Source of the DNA: JBASEY01 sp964404285
Lineage (GTDB): Bacteria > CSSED10-310
Length of the DNA stretch: 64,000 nt
NCBI GenBank assembly: GCA_964404285.1
Contig: CAYOJK010000004.1
Span: forward strand, 1 to 64,000
Reading direction: 5' to 3'
Both the position numbers and the translations under genes were made by a program. Positions 1-9,588 of the stretch are shown in pieces. The stretch's first letter is position 1; each line of letters starts with the position of its first letter. The notes below the pieces were generated by a model. It was given only the letters and a program-made list of their open reading frames with translations, was not told where the DNA came from and searched no databases.

Positions 1-146
1 CCGGGTTAGGAAATTCTTTTATTTTCCACAGATGACGCAGATGGCGCAGATATGTTCCGGTCACATGTATTTCAGCCTTACGGATTTGATATTCAGAAAT
101 AAAAGATGGTTCGTTTTGTTATTTTTGGATGTCTGTCCCATTACCC

Positions 147-1415
147 TTAACCCATAATGGTTTCTTCGCGTCTGGGCCCGACAGAAATATAACCGGCTCT
201 GGCGCCGGCGTAAGATTCGATGCGGGCGATATAGTCGAGGGCTTCAGTCGGCAGTGATTTTCGGTCACGGCAGTGTCGTGTGCTGGTTTTCCACCCCGGC
301 ACAAACTCAAGGATTGGTCGACAGGTTTCCAGAACGGGTGTCGTCGGCATATGGTCGATAATCGTGCCGTCCTTTTGTTCATAGGCGACACAGATGCCGA
401 TTGGGTCGATGGTATCCAGGATATCCAATCGGGTGACGGCAAGCGTCGTGTACCCGTTGATCGCTGCGCCGTACTTCAGAATCACACTGTCCAGCCAGCC
501 GCATTTGCGTGGGCGTCCGGTCGTAGCGCCGAACTCATGTCCCAATTCACGCAGCCGAGGTCCGATATCGGTTTCGTCTTCGGTGACCATCGGCCCGGCG
601 CCGACGGAAGTGCTATAGGCTTTGACCACGCCGATGACATCGGTGATACGATAAGGCGGAATGCCGGTGCCGACTGTTGCGCCGCCTGCTGTCGGTGACG
701 ATGACGTGACATAGGGATACGAACCCCAAATAACACCTTTGCCGATACCCAGTTGGCCTTCCAGCAGGATTGTATCGTCTTTTTCAAGCGCTCTGCGTAT
801 CATTGGCACGGTATCGTCGATGAAAGGCTGAAGAATCTTGTACCAGTCGCTCAGTTTATCCATGATATCATCCAGCTTGAACATTTTTTTATCGAAGCAA
901 GCCAACTCAGCATTCTTGATCTTCAAAATATCCGACACTCGCTTAAACAGCCAGTCACGGTGAGCCAGATCGCCGGTCGTGATTCCCCAGCGGCCGTATC
1001 GATCGGCATAAGTCGGCCCAATCGATTTTCGCGTCGTGCCTATTTTTCTATCTCCTAGAGCAGATTCCTCGATATCTTCCCGAATAGCATGCCACGGCAT
1101 GATCAGGTGAGCTCTATCGGATATCACCAGGTGTTCGACCGAGATACCCGTGCGTTGCACAACGGCAAGCTCTTCAGCAAATTGTGGAGGTGACAACACC
1201 GTTCCGGCGCCGATGATACAGGTAGTATTTGGATGAAAAATTCCGGAAGGGATGCTGTGAAGCTTGAATTCACCGTATTCGTTGATAATCGTGTGACCGG
1301 CGTTCGGACCTCCTTGGAACCGAATCACCATTTGACTGCGGCCGGATAGATAATCGACAATTTTTCCTTTTCCCTCATCACCCCACTGGGCGCCGATGAT
1401 AACGTGAACAGGCAT
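147..1415 (-). CDS. purA: Adenylosuccinate synthetase
   Basis: Joins IMP and aspartate using GTP to make adenylosuccinate, the first committed step to AMP, in the cytosol. The 422-aa product has the usual length. The N-terminus carries the GTP-binding loop GDEGKGK (residues 12-18), then the IMP-site stretch with GPNAGHT, and later the ATTGRPRKCGW segment typical of the family. The frame stays open upstream, but I start at 1415 because an AGGAGG ribosome site sits just ahead of that ATG and homology begins there. It diverges from parA across about 210 bp. Identity is secure; nothing unusual seen. Confidence 0.97.
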   Translation of the reverse strand: MPVHVIIGAQWGDEGKGKIVDYLSGRSQMVIRFQGGPNAGHTIINEYGEFKLHSIPSGIFHPNTTCIIGAGTVLSPPQFAEELAVVQRTGISVEHLVISDRAHLIMPWHAIREDIEESALGDRKIGTTRKSIGPTYADRYGRWGITTGDLAHRDWLFKRVSDILKIKNAELACFDKKMFKLDDIMDKLSDWYKILQPFIDDTVPMIRRALEKDDTILLEGQLGIGKGVIWGSYPYVTSSSPTAGGATVGTGIPPYRITDVIGVVKAYSTSVGAGPMVTEDETDIGPRLRELGHEFGATTGRPRKCGWLDSVILKYGAAINGYTTLAVTRLDILDTIDPIGICVAYEQKDGTIIDHMPTTPVLETCRPILEFVPGWKTSTRHCRDRKSLPTEALDYIARIESYAGARAGYISVGPRREETIMG

Positions 1416-1554
1416 TGAATGACCTCCTGAATAATGACAACGTTTGTACCCGTGACAGAGTAGCGGTTTAAAGACTGTCTGACAAGCGATATTACAACGT
1501 GGATAGCGGGAAGATTGTAAGGTGTTGTATTTAATCTGAATCGCCACTATGTAA

Positions 1555-1583
1555 TTGCGACGGAAATGCAAATCTGATACAAG
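1555..1583 (+). promoter_or_regulatory. Possible sigma70-type promoter for parA
   Basis: TTGCGA (1555-1560), a 17-base spacer and TACAAG (1578-1583) each match four of six consensus positions. A start near 1590 would give a short leader before the parA ribosome site. This is a pattern match only. Confidence 0.3.
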
Positions 1584-1625
1584 TCTATTGATTAGTGTTG
1601 GATATTTCCTTGAAGGAGAAACCCC

Positions 1626-2408
1626 ATGAAATTTCCATTGCCCCGAGTCATTGCGATTACCAATCAGAAGGGTGGGAGCGCCAAGACGACGACAGCGGTG
1701 AATTTGTCCGCCGCATTGGCGCTGGCCGGCAAACGAGTTTTGTTGATCGATCTGGATCCACAAGCTAATGCCACAATTGGTTTTGGGTACAGCTCAACAG
1801 ATTTGGAACGCTCAATTTACCATGTGTTGATCGATATGGAGACATCTTTGCGGGATGTCATTCATGAAACGGAAATAGACAATCTCAAGATTGTTCCAGC
1901 GACGATTCATCTGTCCGGCGCAGAAGTCGAGCTGGTCAACACCATAGGCAGAGAAATAACACTGCGGGAAAAGTTAGCGCAAACAATCAATAGTAGTTTT
2001 GATTATGTGATTATTGACTGCCCACCGTCTCTTGGTTTGTTGACCCTGAACGCTTTGACGACTGCCCAGGAAATAATCATACCGGTGCAAACACATTTTT
2101 ATGCGCTGGAAGGGATGAGTCTATTGATGAACACTATCGACCTGGTCAAACGAAGACTCAATCATAAACTACATATAACCGGTATTTTACCGACGTTATA
2201 TCAGTCAGGCACCAAGTTGTCGGATAAGGTTTTGGAGGAGTTACGGAAGTATTTCGGTGATAAAGTCTTTAAAACACCGATTCGAATGAATATACGACTT
2301 GCTGAAGCGCCCAGCCATGGAAAACCGATTTTTTTGTATGATAAGGATTCAAACGGCGCGGAAGATTATGCCAGCTTGGCCAAGGAGGTCATGTCGCATG
2401 AAATCTGA
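1626..2408 (+). CDS. parA: ParA/Soj-family ATPase
   Basis: A 260-aa deviant-Walker-A ATPase of the ParA/MinD class, which moves chromosomes, plasmids or other cargo by ATP-dependent binding to DNA or membrane. The P-loop is KGGSAKTTT (residues 15-23), keeping both signature lysines although Ser-Ala replaces the usual Val-Gly. The switch region reads VLLIDLDPQANAT and Walker B is YVIIDCPPSLG. The start has AAGGAG upstream. Its last 11 bases overlap the next gene, so the two are probably translated together. No parB follows. The partner is a TPR protein with a ParB-like N-terminal tip, so the cargo may not be a chromosome. Confidence 0.9.
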   Translation: MKFPLPRVIAITNQKGGSAKTTTAVNLSAALALAGKRVLLIDLDPQANATIGFGYSSTDLERSIYHVLIDMETSLRDVIHETEIDNLKIVPATIHLSGAEVELVNTIGREITLREKLAQTINSSFDYVIIDCPPSLGLLTLNALTTAQEIIIPVQTHFYALEGMSLLMNTIDLVKRRLNHKLHITGILPTLYQSGTKLSDKVLEELRKYFGDKVFKTPIRMNIRLAEAPSHGKPIFLYDKDSNGAEDYASLAKEVMSHEI

Positions 2409-3024
2409 TAGCGAAAATGTTTTGGGAAAGGGCATAGAAGCGATTTTTAAACGTACGGCACATTTTATGAAAGAACACGGTAAAACCCTGGAACTTCCTA
2501 ATGGTGTCATCTATCGTGAAGGTGACGATTTGATCATACGATTGAAAATGGATGAACGGGAAGATATTCGCCAGGTTGTGGACAATCTGAACTCTATGGC
2601 TCAAAACGGCATGCTGGATCAGTTGACGGATAAAACAAAAGTCAGGTCGAAAGCGGCGGAACACCTGGAAATGGCTCAGATGGCGCTAAATGAAAACGAT
2701 CTGGCGGCGGCTATCAGTGAAATGGAGCAGAGTCTGCACCTGCAGGATTCTTCAGATATTCGCTATAATGTGGGAAGAGTTTATGAATCTTTGGGGCAAA
2801 TCGATAAAGCGATAAAAAATTATCGGCATGCCATTAAATCCAACCCAAAAGATGTCGAGGCGATTTGTAACCTAGGTCGAATTTATTACGATAAAGGTGA
2901 TTTTACTCGAGCGATGGAATTGTTCGAGCGGGCGGTAAAACTTCAGCCGAAATTAGCGGATTCATCCAAAGGAGGCTTATTTCCCAGCCGATTCGGATAC
3001 AAAAAAATGGCTGATATCACTTAA
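2398..3024 (+). CDS. TPR protein with ParB-like N-terminal motif
   Basis: 208 aa. I start at ATG 2398, inside the end of parA, because the frame further upstream only shadows parA. A GGAGG site lies about five bases before this ATG. Residues about 8-17 read VLGKGIEAIF, close to the LGKGLxALI tip by which ParB proteins often begin and contact ParA. No ParB nuclease or helix-turn-helix domain follows. Instead there is a small alpha/beta stretch (about 30-80), then at least three TPR-like helical hairpins (about 85-190). My inference is that it is the cargo adaptor or regulator of the upstream ATPase. The 3' end overlaps the convergent radical SAM gene by eight bases. Confidence 0.7.
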   Translation: MKSDSENVLGKGIEAIFKRTAHFMKEHGKTLELPNGVIYREGDDLIIRLKMDEREDIRQVVDNLNSMAQNGMLDQLTDKTKVRSKAAEHLEMAQMALNENDLAAAISEMEQSLHLQDSSDIRYNVGRVYESLGQIDKAIKNYRHAIKSNPKDVEAICNLGRIYYDKGDFTRAMELFERAVKLQPKLADSSKGGLFPSRFGYKKMADIT

Positions 3025-4459
3025 ACAGACGCGCTTCCGGCATCCATTTAAAAAACTTGTGTTTGAATCTAAATCTGGCAACAGGACGGTAGAGTGCGCT
3101 AACCCAACCGGCAAGTTTTGAATCTCCTAACATATCAATTTTTCTGTCAACGCAGTACGATGCCGCTGAAACAGCGCGACACAAAGCGCTCAAATCGTTG
3201 TCGTGACTGCGCAAAACAACGCTCTGCCAGTCATATCGCGCCCACTCTTCAAGGGTTTGAGGCGGCGTGTAGCCTTCATCCAAGGCCATTTGATACAGCG
3301 GTGTGCCTGGATATTCCTTATAGAGATGAATGGTCCCCAAATAAGCTCGCGGGTTTTCTTCCAGCAATCGCCAGGCAACATCTACAGTGGCCATGACATC
3401 ATCCCGTGTTTCGGTGGGCAGACCAATCATGAAATTGTAAAAGGTCGAGACCGATGGATACTGTTTCAATCTCTGGTTCATAGCCAGCGCCTGTTCGACG
3501 GTGAGACATTTGTTTATTAATTCAAGAATTCGCGGTGATCCGGACTCTACACCAAATTGAAAGAAAACCGCGCCGACAGCAATCAATCTCTCCAGTTCGT
3601 CATCGGTAAAGCGTGATAGCGAATCTATCCGACCTTGGAAACCCATTTTAATGTGATAGGGTTCCTGTTCGATTAAGGAGACAATTTCCAGGACACGTTT
3701 TTTGTCGATAAAAAAGCTGTCGTCAATAAACAGGAAATTGGTGATTTGGTGTTGTTTGACGAGTGTGCGAATCATGCCGACGACTTTTTCAGGACTCATA
3801 GCCCGCCATTTTCGCTGATTGTATGCTTCGTTGTAACAGAAACCGCAATTATGAGGACATCCTCGACTGCTTTCCAGATCGATGACTTTTTTCTCCCAGA
3901 AATACGTGTGCAAATAGGGTTTGATATCCAACAGATGAAACGGAATATCGGGTAACTGGTTCAGATCATGGAAGGGGCCACGCTCAGTAAAATTCAGTAA
4001 GCTGTTTTGTTTCCAGCCAAGACTTAAAATGTCGGAAGGTTCCGGTCGGCCGGTTGTCAGCATGTCAACCAGTTGTGATAGAGCCGTTTCGCCCTCGCCG
4101 ATGACGACATAGTCGATATTAGAGTGTTGAAGGGTACCCACTGGAAACAGTGAAGCGTGAACACCACCGAATACTACCGGCACGGAACTATATTGGCGGG
4201 TGATTTCCGCTGCTCGTAGCGCGCCTTTGAGTTGGGCGCCGGTCATCGAGGTGATGCCGACTAACACCGGGTTTTTGGTTTTCAATCGGTTTTGAAGGGT
4301 AAGTTCCCATTTTTTATCGACGGCTTGGTCGATAATTTCCACTGTGTGACCGTCTCGCTCGATAAGAGTAGCTGCCGCCAGAAGCGACAGCGGCATAAAC
4401 GGTTTGAAAACCCGGCTATAGATTCCAATTTTTGGATTGATCAGCAGCACATACGCCAT
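3017..4459 (-). CDS. B12-binding-type radical SAM protein
   Basis: 480 aa. Residues 1-140 form the Rossmann-like cobalamin-binding-type domain, with no clear DxHxxG base-off motif. A radical SAM barrel follows, with the [4Fe-4S] cluster cysteines at C201-x3-C205-x2-C208 in RGCPHNCGFC. Family members (BchE/HpnJ-like, class B methylases) transfer methyl groups or rearrange carbon skeletons on lipids, tetrapyrroles or antibiotics. The substrate cannot be told from sequence. It ends against the convergent TPR gene and stands 30 bp after the symporter gene on the same strand. Two more proteins of this architecture lie at 48706 and 57481. Confidence 0.85.
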   Translation of the reverse strand: MAYVLLINPKIGIYSRVFKPFMPLSLLAAATLIERDGHTVEIIDQAVDKKWELTLQNRLKTKNPVLVGITSMTGAQLKGALRAAEITRQYSSVPVVFGGVHASLFPVGTLQHSNIDYVVIGEGETALSQLVDMLTTGRPEPSDILSLGWKQNSLLNFTERGPFHDLNQLPDIPFHLLDIKPYLHTYFWEKKVIDLESSRGCPHNCGFCYNEAYNQRKWRAMSPEKVVGMIRTLVKQHQITNFLFIDDSFFIDKKRVLEIVSLIEQEPYHIKMGFQGRIDSLSRFTDDELERLIAVGAVFFQFGVESGSPRILELINKCLTVEQALAMNQRLKQYPSVSTFYNFMIGLPTETRDDVMATVDVAWRLLEENPRAYLGTIHLYKEYPGTPLYQMALDEGYTPPQTLEEWARYDWQSVVLRSHDNDLSALCRAVSAASYCVDRKIDMLGDSKLAGWVSALYRPVARFRFKHKFFKWMPEARLFK

Positions 4460-4489
4460 CAGTTATTCCTCAGAGTCGTACACCAAAGC

Positions 4490-5917
4490 TTATCTATCAG
4501 GCGCCAACAAACTCACCACTGGATTGACGACAAGAGAAACCAACATACCGATAGTTCCTGCTTCCGGTGGCGGACGACCGATCACGTAAAGAATGATGCA
4601 GGTTCCCAAGCCCAACACTGCGGAGGCGATTGCCCCGCTGCGATTGGCTCGTTTCATGAATAAGCCCCAGATAAACGGTCCTAAGAAAACCGATCCGATT
4701 GCTCCCCATGAAATGCCCAGTATAGCGACGATTGTTGCATGTCGAAAATAGGCGAAGAAGACGGATAGAAAGATGAACAATCCGCTTGTAACGCGCATAC
4801 CCAGGGTCAATTGTCGGTCAGAGGCGCCGGGTTTAATGAATCCGGCATAGAGATCTTTGACAATGGCTGAGCTGGATATCAGAATCAAAGCAGCCAGAGT
4901 TGACATGGATGCTGATAGAATAAGTAACAGGATAAGGATCGACAGAGAATCCGGTACAACCGTGGATAAAAAGACCGGCATGACGTTGTCAACGATGGGT
5001 TTTCCGTCCAAAAAAGCATCAGGTGTTGTTTCCGGGGAGAGAAACACGCGGGCGGCGGCGCCGGTAAAATAGGCTATTCCGCTGACCAGGAGAGAGAAAA
5101 CAGTTGAGGCGACCATGCCGATTCGAATGGATTTTTTATCTTTGATTGCGAAAAACTTTTGAATCAATTGCGGCATACCCATCGGGGCAATGCTTGTCAA
5201 AAATACCAATGTGAACAATGCCCAAGCGCCCGGGGGACCGACCCAACCCGTAAGGCGGGGGTTTATTTTATTCAAATCGGCTGTCAGTTGGGCCAAGCCA
5301 CCGCTGGAAACGATCGTGCTGCTCAAAAGAAGAATAACACCTGCTACCATAATGATCCCGAAAAATACATCGATCATCGTCATCGATTTATATCCGCCTA
5401 AAACCAGATATAAGGCGGTAAACGTGCCCATGAACAATAAGGCCAGTGTAAAATGGATGTTGAAATTTGTCTGAAACAGGTATGACAAACCGATAAAAAC
5501 CGCAGCCGAATACGGGATGAAAAAAATGAAAATACTCAGAGATCCAAAGATTTTCAAGAATGGTGATTCGTAGCGTTTTTCCAAATATTCACACAGTGTC
5601 GTTACGTTATAATCCAACGACATTTTTTTTATTCGGTATCCCAGAAGAACCCATACCAGTAGAACGCCGACAAATGTGTTACCAGCGGCGATCCATAGCC
5701 CGGAATACCCAAAATTCCATCCGATCGATCCGGCAAAACCTATAAACAGAACCGCGGAAAAATAGGCTGCTCCATAGGTAAACGCCGTCATCCACGGCCC
5801 GACATTGCCGCCTCCCAGAAAAAAATCGACGAAAGAACGGGTTTTACGCATTCCCAAAATGCCGATTGCAATGATAAAAAGCGCATAGATTGAAACAATA
5901 ATGACTTTCAAACCCAT
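4490..5917 (-). CDS. Sodium:solute symporter (SSS family)
   Basis: 475-aa integral membrane protein with about 13 hydrophobic helices, the architecture of SSS transporters that import solutes with Na+. The N-terminal stretch with SFVDFFLGGGNVGPWMTAFTYGAAYFSA matches the family's first helices, given here only in outline. I start at ATG 5917 because AGGGGG lies just upstream and homology begins there; the longer open frame adds a non-membrane extension. The substrate (proline, pantothenate, sugar or carboxylate) is not visible. It is followed after 30 bp by the radical SAM gene and may share its transcript. Confidence 0.9.
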   Translation of the reverse strand: MGLKVIIVSIYALFIIAIGILGMRKTRSFVDFFLGGGNVGPWMTAFTYGAAYFSAVLFIGFAGSIGWNFGYSGLWIAAGNTFVGVLLVWVLLGYRIKKMSLDYNVTTLCEYLEKRYESPFLKIFGSLSIFIFFIPYSAAVFIGLSYLFQTNFNIHFTLALLFMGTFTALYLVLGGYKSMTMIDVFFGIIMVAGVILLLSSTIVSSGGLAQLTADLNKINPRLTGWVGPPGAWALFTLVFLTSIAPMGMPQLIQKFFAIKDKKSIRIGMVASTVFSLLVSGIAYFTGAAARVFLSPETTPDAFLDGKPIVDNVMPVFLSTVVPDSLSILILLLILSASMSTLAALILISSSAIVKDLYAGFIKPGASDRQLTLGMRVTSGLFIFLSVFFAYFRHATIVAILGISWGAIGSVFLGPFIWGLFMKRANRSGAIASAVLGLGTCIILYVIGRPPPEAGTIGMLVSLVVNPVVSLLAPDR

Positions 5918-6092
5918 GGTAATCCCCCTTGTTTTTTTGCTTCCGAACATCGGAATGCGCTTATTGACAAACCGGTATTGTAATGGAACAGATGATTTCG
6001 TCAACTGAAGAAACCGGCAAGAATAAGTGTGACGAGAAAAAGAGATAGTGAACGATTTGATATAAGCGGTAGAAATAGTGTAAAAAAAAAGC

Positions 6093-7088
6093 ATGGAACG
6101 ATTCAGGCAATCGATTTACACATTCATGCTAAAAACAGGACTCATACGTGTCAAACAAAAGTATCATCCGCGATATCCGATAACGATATTGGGGTATCAT
6201 CAAGTGTATACTCCTTCCTTTTTGGCGGAAACGATGGGTTGGCAAATGACGCCGGAAATTTTTCGCCGGCAGATCGAATATGTTGCGCGATACCACACGA
6301 TCATATCATCCGGAGACTTGGAAGATATCGTGAATGGCAGCAGGCGGCTTCCTCCAAATGCGATGGTATTGACGTTCGACGATGGTTATCGTGATGTATA
6401 TGATGTTGCGTTACCGATACTACAAAAGTTGGGATTACCGGCTACCGTGTTTATCACGACAGGGTCGGTCGATCGGCAGGAATCGATTTGGAGCAACAAA
6501 ATTTATTATTACTTTTATTTGACTCGAAAAAAAGAATTCCAACTGACTTTACCTGACCGTTCACAAACAGTCGAAAAATGGGAAACACCTGCGCAGAGAC
6601 GGTTGGTAATTTTACACGTCAATCAAATGTTGAAAAGGGCGCCGGAAAAAGACCTCCAGCCATCTATTCAGGCATTGGCCGAAGCATTGGATGTTCCCAT
6701 TGAGGCCGATCCGATAGGGCAACTCCCGATGTTGACGTGGGACATGGTTCGATCGTTTCGAAGTTCATCAGTTTTTTCGCTGGGGGCTCACACGGTGAAC
6801 CATCCGATTTTATCGCGTTGTGATATCGAGAAACAAAGATTTGAGCTGGAAGAATCACGCAACAGAATTACAAAGGAAACCGGGGAAGAGTGTCGCTATT
6901 TAGCCTACCCAAATGGGCAGAAACAGGACTTTACCGATCAGACGCAACAGTTGGCAAGAGAAGTAGGTTATGCGCTGGCGTTTAAATTCTATCCAGATGT
7001 TCCGGGGCAAAAAATCGATCCGATGGCTGTTCCTCGCCATCCGGTGATGGTCCCCCACTTGGCGGAATTTGCCTGGAGAATCAGTTAA
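6093..7088 (+). CDS. Polysaccharide deacetylase (NodB domain)
   Basis: 331 aa. Members remove N- or O-acetyl groups from chitin, peptidoglycan or exopolysaccharide using a divalent metal. The catalytic TFDDGYRD motif is present near residues 95-102, with Asp-Asp as base and metal ligand. The second NodB motif is the SLGAHTVNHPILS stretch, whose two His are metal ligands. YHQ near residue 36 also fits. There is no clear signal peptide, and the N-terminus looks amphipathic. No strong ribosome site precedes the ATG, so the start is less certain. It converges on the sulfatase-fold gene with a four-base overlap. Surface-glycan modification is a reasonable role. Confidence 0.88.
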   Translation: MERFRQSIYTFMLKTGLIRVKQKYHPRYPITILGYHQVYTPSFLAETMGWQMTPEIFRRQIEYVARYHTIISSGDLEDIVNGSRRLPPNAMVLTFDDGYRDVYDVALPILQKLGLPATVFITTGSVDRQESIWSNKIYYYFYLTRKKEFQLTLPDRSQTVEKWETPAQRRLVILHVNQMLKRAPEKDLQPSIQALAEALDVPIEADPIGQLPMLTWDMVRSFRSSSVFSLGAHTVNHPILSRCDIEKQRFELEESRNRITKETGEECRYLAYPNGQKQDFTDQTQQLAREVGYALAFKFYPDVPGQKIDPMAVPRHPVMVPHLAEFAWRIS

Positions 7089-8401
7089 TTATCGATATAT
7101 CCTAAGGCTTCCAGCGCTTGTTTGACTTCCTGACTCAGGATCAATTCTTTTTGAATCTCGGTATCTGAAGAAATGAATGAATTAATGGAATCTACAAGCT
7201 TGTTGGTTACCTTTGGTGATATATTGGCAATATTCACAATCTCCCCAGGATCCGTATCTAAATCATACAATTCTTTTTTGTTTTTTACTGGATCATAGAT
7301 CAGAGCATAATTATCTGTACGTATAGAGCGTGTGCGTTTTTGTGGGTCTTTTTGTGATGGGAATGTACTCTCACCGTATACAGTGTTTAAACTTTCTGTG
7401 TCAGGTATTCCATCAAAAAATTGGGGTCGAGGTATATTGCGATTCGCTAGAATTGTCGGAGCGATATCCATTATTCTATACCAGCCATTTTGAATTCCTG
7501 AATCATTGGGAATACCCATTGAAATCCATGGAATATACATAGATGGAAAATGTAGGTTCAGACCATGACCTCTCAAATTGTGTTCGCCAAGGCTTTCACC
7601 ATGATCAGCGGTAATAATTATTTCTACATTGCCCCAAAACTGATTTGAAACCAATGAGTTCATTATATCTGTGATTGCATGATCGACGCCGGCGATTTCA
7701 CCGACATAGGGATGCAGATCAGGTATTTTTTTCCATGGAAATTCAGGTAAATACGGTGCATGACATTCATAATAATGAAGAAATAAAAACCAAGGCTCTT
7801 CAACTTCTGAAAGCCATTCTTTTGCATGTTTGTTGACTTCTATCCACGGCTGGAATGTGTTTGGAAATACAGGGAAAATAGTTTGATCTCCTTTTGTTAT
7901 AACTGGCGCAATCTTGGGTTCCTGTGGTGATTTATAAAACTGGAAGCCTGAATTCAGGCCGCTTGATTTTGGGTTCAATAAAAAATGGGAAGTAGAACCT
8001 GCAGTGGAATATCCATGATCTTGAAGTATTTGTGCTAGAGTCAGGGTGTTGTTATCGATCGGCATGGCATTTTTTCTGCTACCGTGTTTGACAGGATAGA
8101 CTCCTGTCAATAGGGACGCATGCCCAGGTGTTGTTTGTGGAATAGGAGTATGGGTTGTGTTTCGAATTTTGCCAAGCGATGCTATTCGGTCTATAGTGGC
8201 GCTATAACCTCCGGGAAACCCATAGGAACCTATATGATCTGCCCGAAGCGTATCGATACTGATTAAAACAATATTTGCCGGAATAGTTTGTGTAGTGATC
8301 AGGAGTGACTGTTGTGAACATCCGGTCATAGTGATTAAAAACGACAACAAAACCGATAGATATATCAGAAATAAAGGTTTGTTTTTTATAGATAAGATCA
8401 T
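7085..8401 (-). CDS. Sulfatase-fold lipoprotein lacking formylglycine site
   Basis: 438 aa. The N-terminus is a hydrophobic segment ending in a lipobox-like MTGC (Cys28), so it is probably membrane-anchored outside the cytoplasm. The alkaline-phosphatase superfamily metal site is visible: ISIDTLRADH at about 48-56 and ITADHGESLGEH later. At the sulfatase signature (C/S-x-P-x-R) it has T90-T-P-G-H94. The residue that becomes formylglycine is therefore Thr, and the Arg is His. This suggests a phosphodiesterase or phosphoglycerol-transferase-type enzyme using Thr as nucleophile, not a true sulfatase. It overlaps the upstream M42 peptidase gene by four bases. A paralogue lies at 55778. Confidence 0.82.
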   Translation of the reverse strand: MILSIKNKPLFLIYLSVLLSFLITMTGCSQQSLLITTQTIPANIVLISIDTLRADHIGSYGFPGGYSATIDRIASLGKIRNTTHTPIPQTTPGHASLLTGVYPVKHGSRKNAMPIDNNTLTLAQILQDHGYSTAGSTSHFLLNPKSSGLNSGFQFYKSPQEPKIAPVITKGDQTIFPVFPNTFQPWIEVNKHAKEWLSEVEEPWFLFLHYYECHAPYLPEFPWKKIPDLHPYVGEIAGVDHAITDIMNSLVSNQFWGNVEIIITADHGESLGEHNLRGHGLNLHFPSMYIPWISMGIPNDSGIQNGWYRIMDIAPTILANRNIPRPQFFDGIPDTESLNTVYGESTFPSQKDPQKRTRSIRTDNYALIYDPVKNKKELYDLDTDPGEIVNIANISPKVTNKLVDSINSFISSDTEIQKELILSQEVKQALEALGYIDN

Positions 8402-9525
8402 GGCATATTTTTGGTCAAACGCCCAATCGACTTGTAAAAATCTGCTTTGCAGTTTTCTCGAAACAGTGATCGAGGAAGGCGTTTTTCTGTTTCCAGCAGG
8501 CGTGCCAGCTCAATCAGCACTGATACTCCACTCGCCAGGTCATTTCGATGGATAGCTTCCGGTTCGACGGAATTTTCCCCATGATTATGGTAATTGATCA
8601 ATGGAACCGCAAGGCCGCCGGTTTCATATCCATATGCCATGTAAAGCGCGCCTTCACAAGTTCCACCATCCATACGTCTTTTTTGGTAAGGAATGTGTTT
8701 GGCTTTGGCGTTGATGGCAGCTCGTTCAATAAAATCAATTGTATGTGGGTCAAACATAGCTGTGCGATCACCGGTCCGAATGATAATGCCGTGTCCTGCC
8801 AGAGCGCCTTCCAATGATTTCGAAGCTTCAAGTGACAAAACAAGCGCGTGATCAGGTAGAAGTTTTGTCTCACAAGCGCCGACAGCGCCGATAAAACCGA
8901 TTTCTTCAGCTCGAGTAAAAACAGCGATGAATTCGATTTTAATATTCAACTTGACAAGCATTTCGAGAGTGACAAGTTGCAGAACACATCCAGCCAAGTC
9001 GTCCATCGCCCGTCCACGAAGGTAATCGCCGTCAACAACAAACCGGATAACATCTGGAACTCCCCAAGCATTCTCGACAGGGCCTTCCCATTTTGATTCC
9101 GGTTCAACGGTTACAATCTTTTGTGTGTTGTCAGTGAACCCGGTTATTTTTCCACGATTGATATAGTCATCACGATAAATCTGCATATATGATCCGATCA
9201 AACGATTATCCCGAGGAAGCCCACCTTGAATAGATGCTGTAAGATGTCCATTCTCCGCTGAAACAATATGATACCCCGGATGATCCATGTGTGCGGCAGT
9301 CGCCAGAGTCGCCGGATAACAGGCTTCAGGATGTCGATACCGTGCCACTAGGTTTCCGAATCGATCCGTGAATGTTTGCACATAAGGGTGATCGTCGAAC
9401 GAGCTTAAAATTTTCCGAATAATTCGCGCAACTCGTGCCTCATAAAACGGCGCAGCAGGCTGCGAAATGGCTTCCATAACAGTGACTGCTCGAGCCGTTA
9501 TTTCAGAAACAAGATAATCATTCAT
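8398..9525 (-). CDS. M42-family metallo-aminopeptidase-like protein
   Basis: 375 aa, the size of M42 (FrvX/CelM-like) zinc peptidases, which trim peptides in the cytosol as large oligomers. Visible metal and catalytic elements in order are HMDHPGY (His and Asp ligands), GRAMDDLAGC (bridging Asp), TRAEEIGFIGA (the Glu pair), LSLEAS, and a C-terminal YHNHGE (His ligand). The start at 9525 follows GAGAGGAG; an in-frame codon at 9564 lacks such a site. Its ATGA junction with the downstream lipoprotein gene implies coupled translation, although the functional link is unclear. A hairpin lies 64-84 bases upstream. Confidence 0.85.
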   Translation of the reverse strand: MNDYLVSEITARAVTVMEAISQPAAPFYEARVARIIRKILSSFDDHPYVQTFTDRFGNLVARYRHPEACYPATLATAAHMDHPGYHIVSAENGHLTASIQGGLPRDNRLIGSYMQIYRDDYINRGKITGFTDNTQKIVTVEPESKWEGPVENAWGVPDVIRFVVDGDYLRGRAMDDLAGCVLQLVTLEMLVKLNIKIEFIAVFTRAEEIGFIGAVGACETKLLPDHALVLSLEASKSLEGALAGHGIIIRTGDRTAMFDPHTIDFIERAAINAKAKHIPYQKRRMDGGTCEGALYMAYGYETGGLAVPLINYHNHGENSVEPEAIHRNDLASGVSVLIELARLLETEKRLPRSLFRENCKADFYKSIGRLTKNMP

Positions 9526-9588
9526 GTCAACTCCTCTCGCAAAAGACCATGTCAAGTTCAACACAAAAACACGACAGTTCCCGGTTTT

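Noticed and set aside
1..146. Left edge sequence with repeated GATGxCGCAGAT-like text
   Set aside because: Only two imperfect short copies, too little for a repeat call.
1416..1763. Upstream extension of purA frame
   Set aside because: It lacks homology and a ribosome site; AGGAGG before 1415 defines the start.
5918..6094. Upstream extension of the symporter frame
   Set aside because: Short charged stretch with no membrane helix; AGGGGG before 5917 marks the start.
7085..8401. Calling the lipoprotein a true sulfatase
   Set aside because: The residue converted to formylglycine is Thr, and no sulfatase-maturing gene is nearby.
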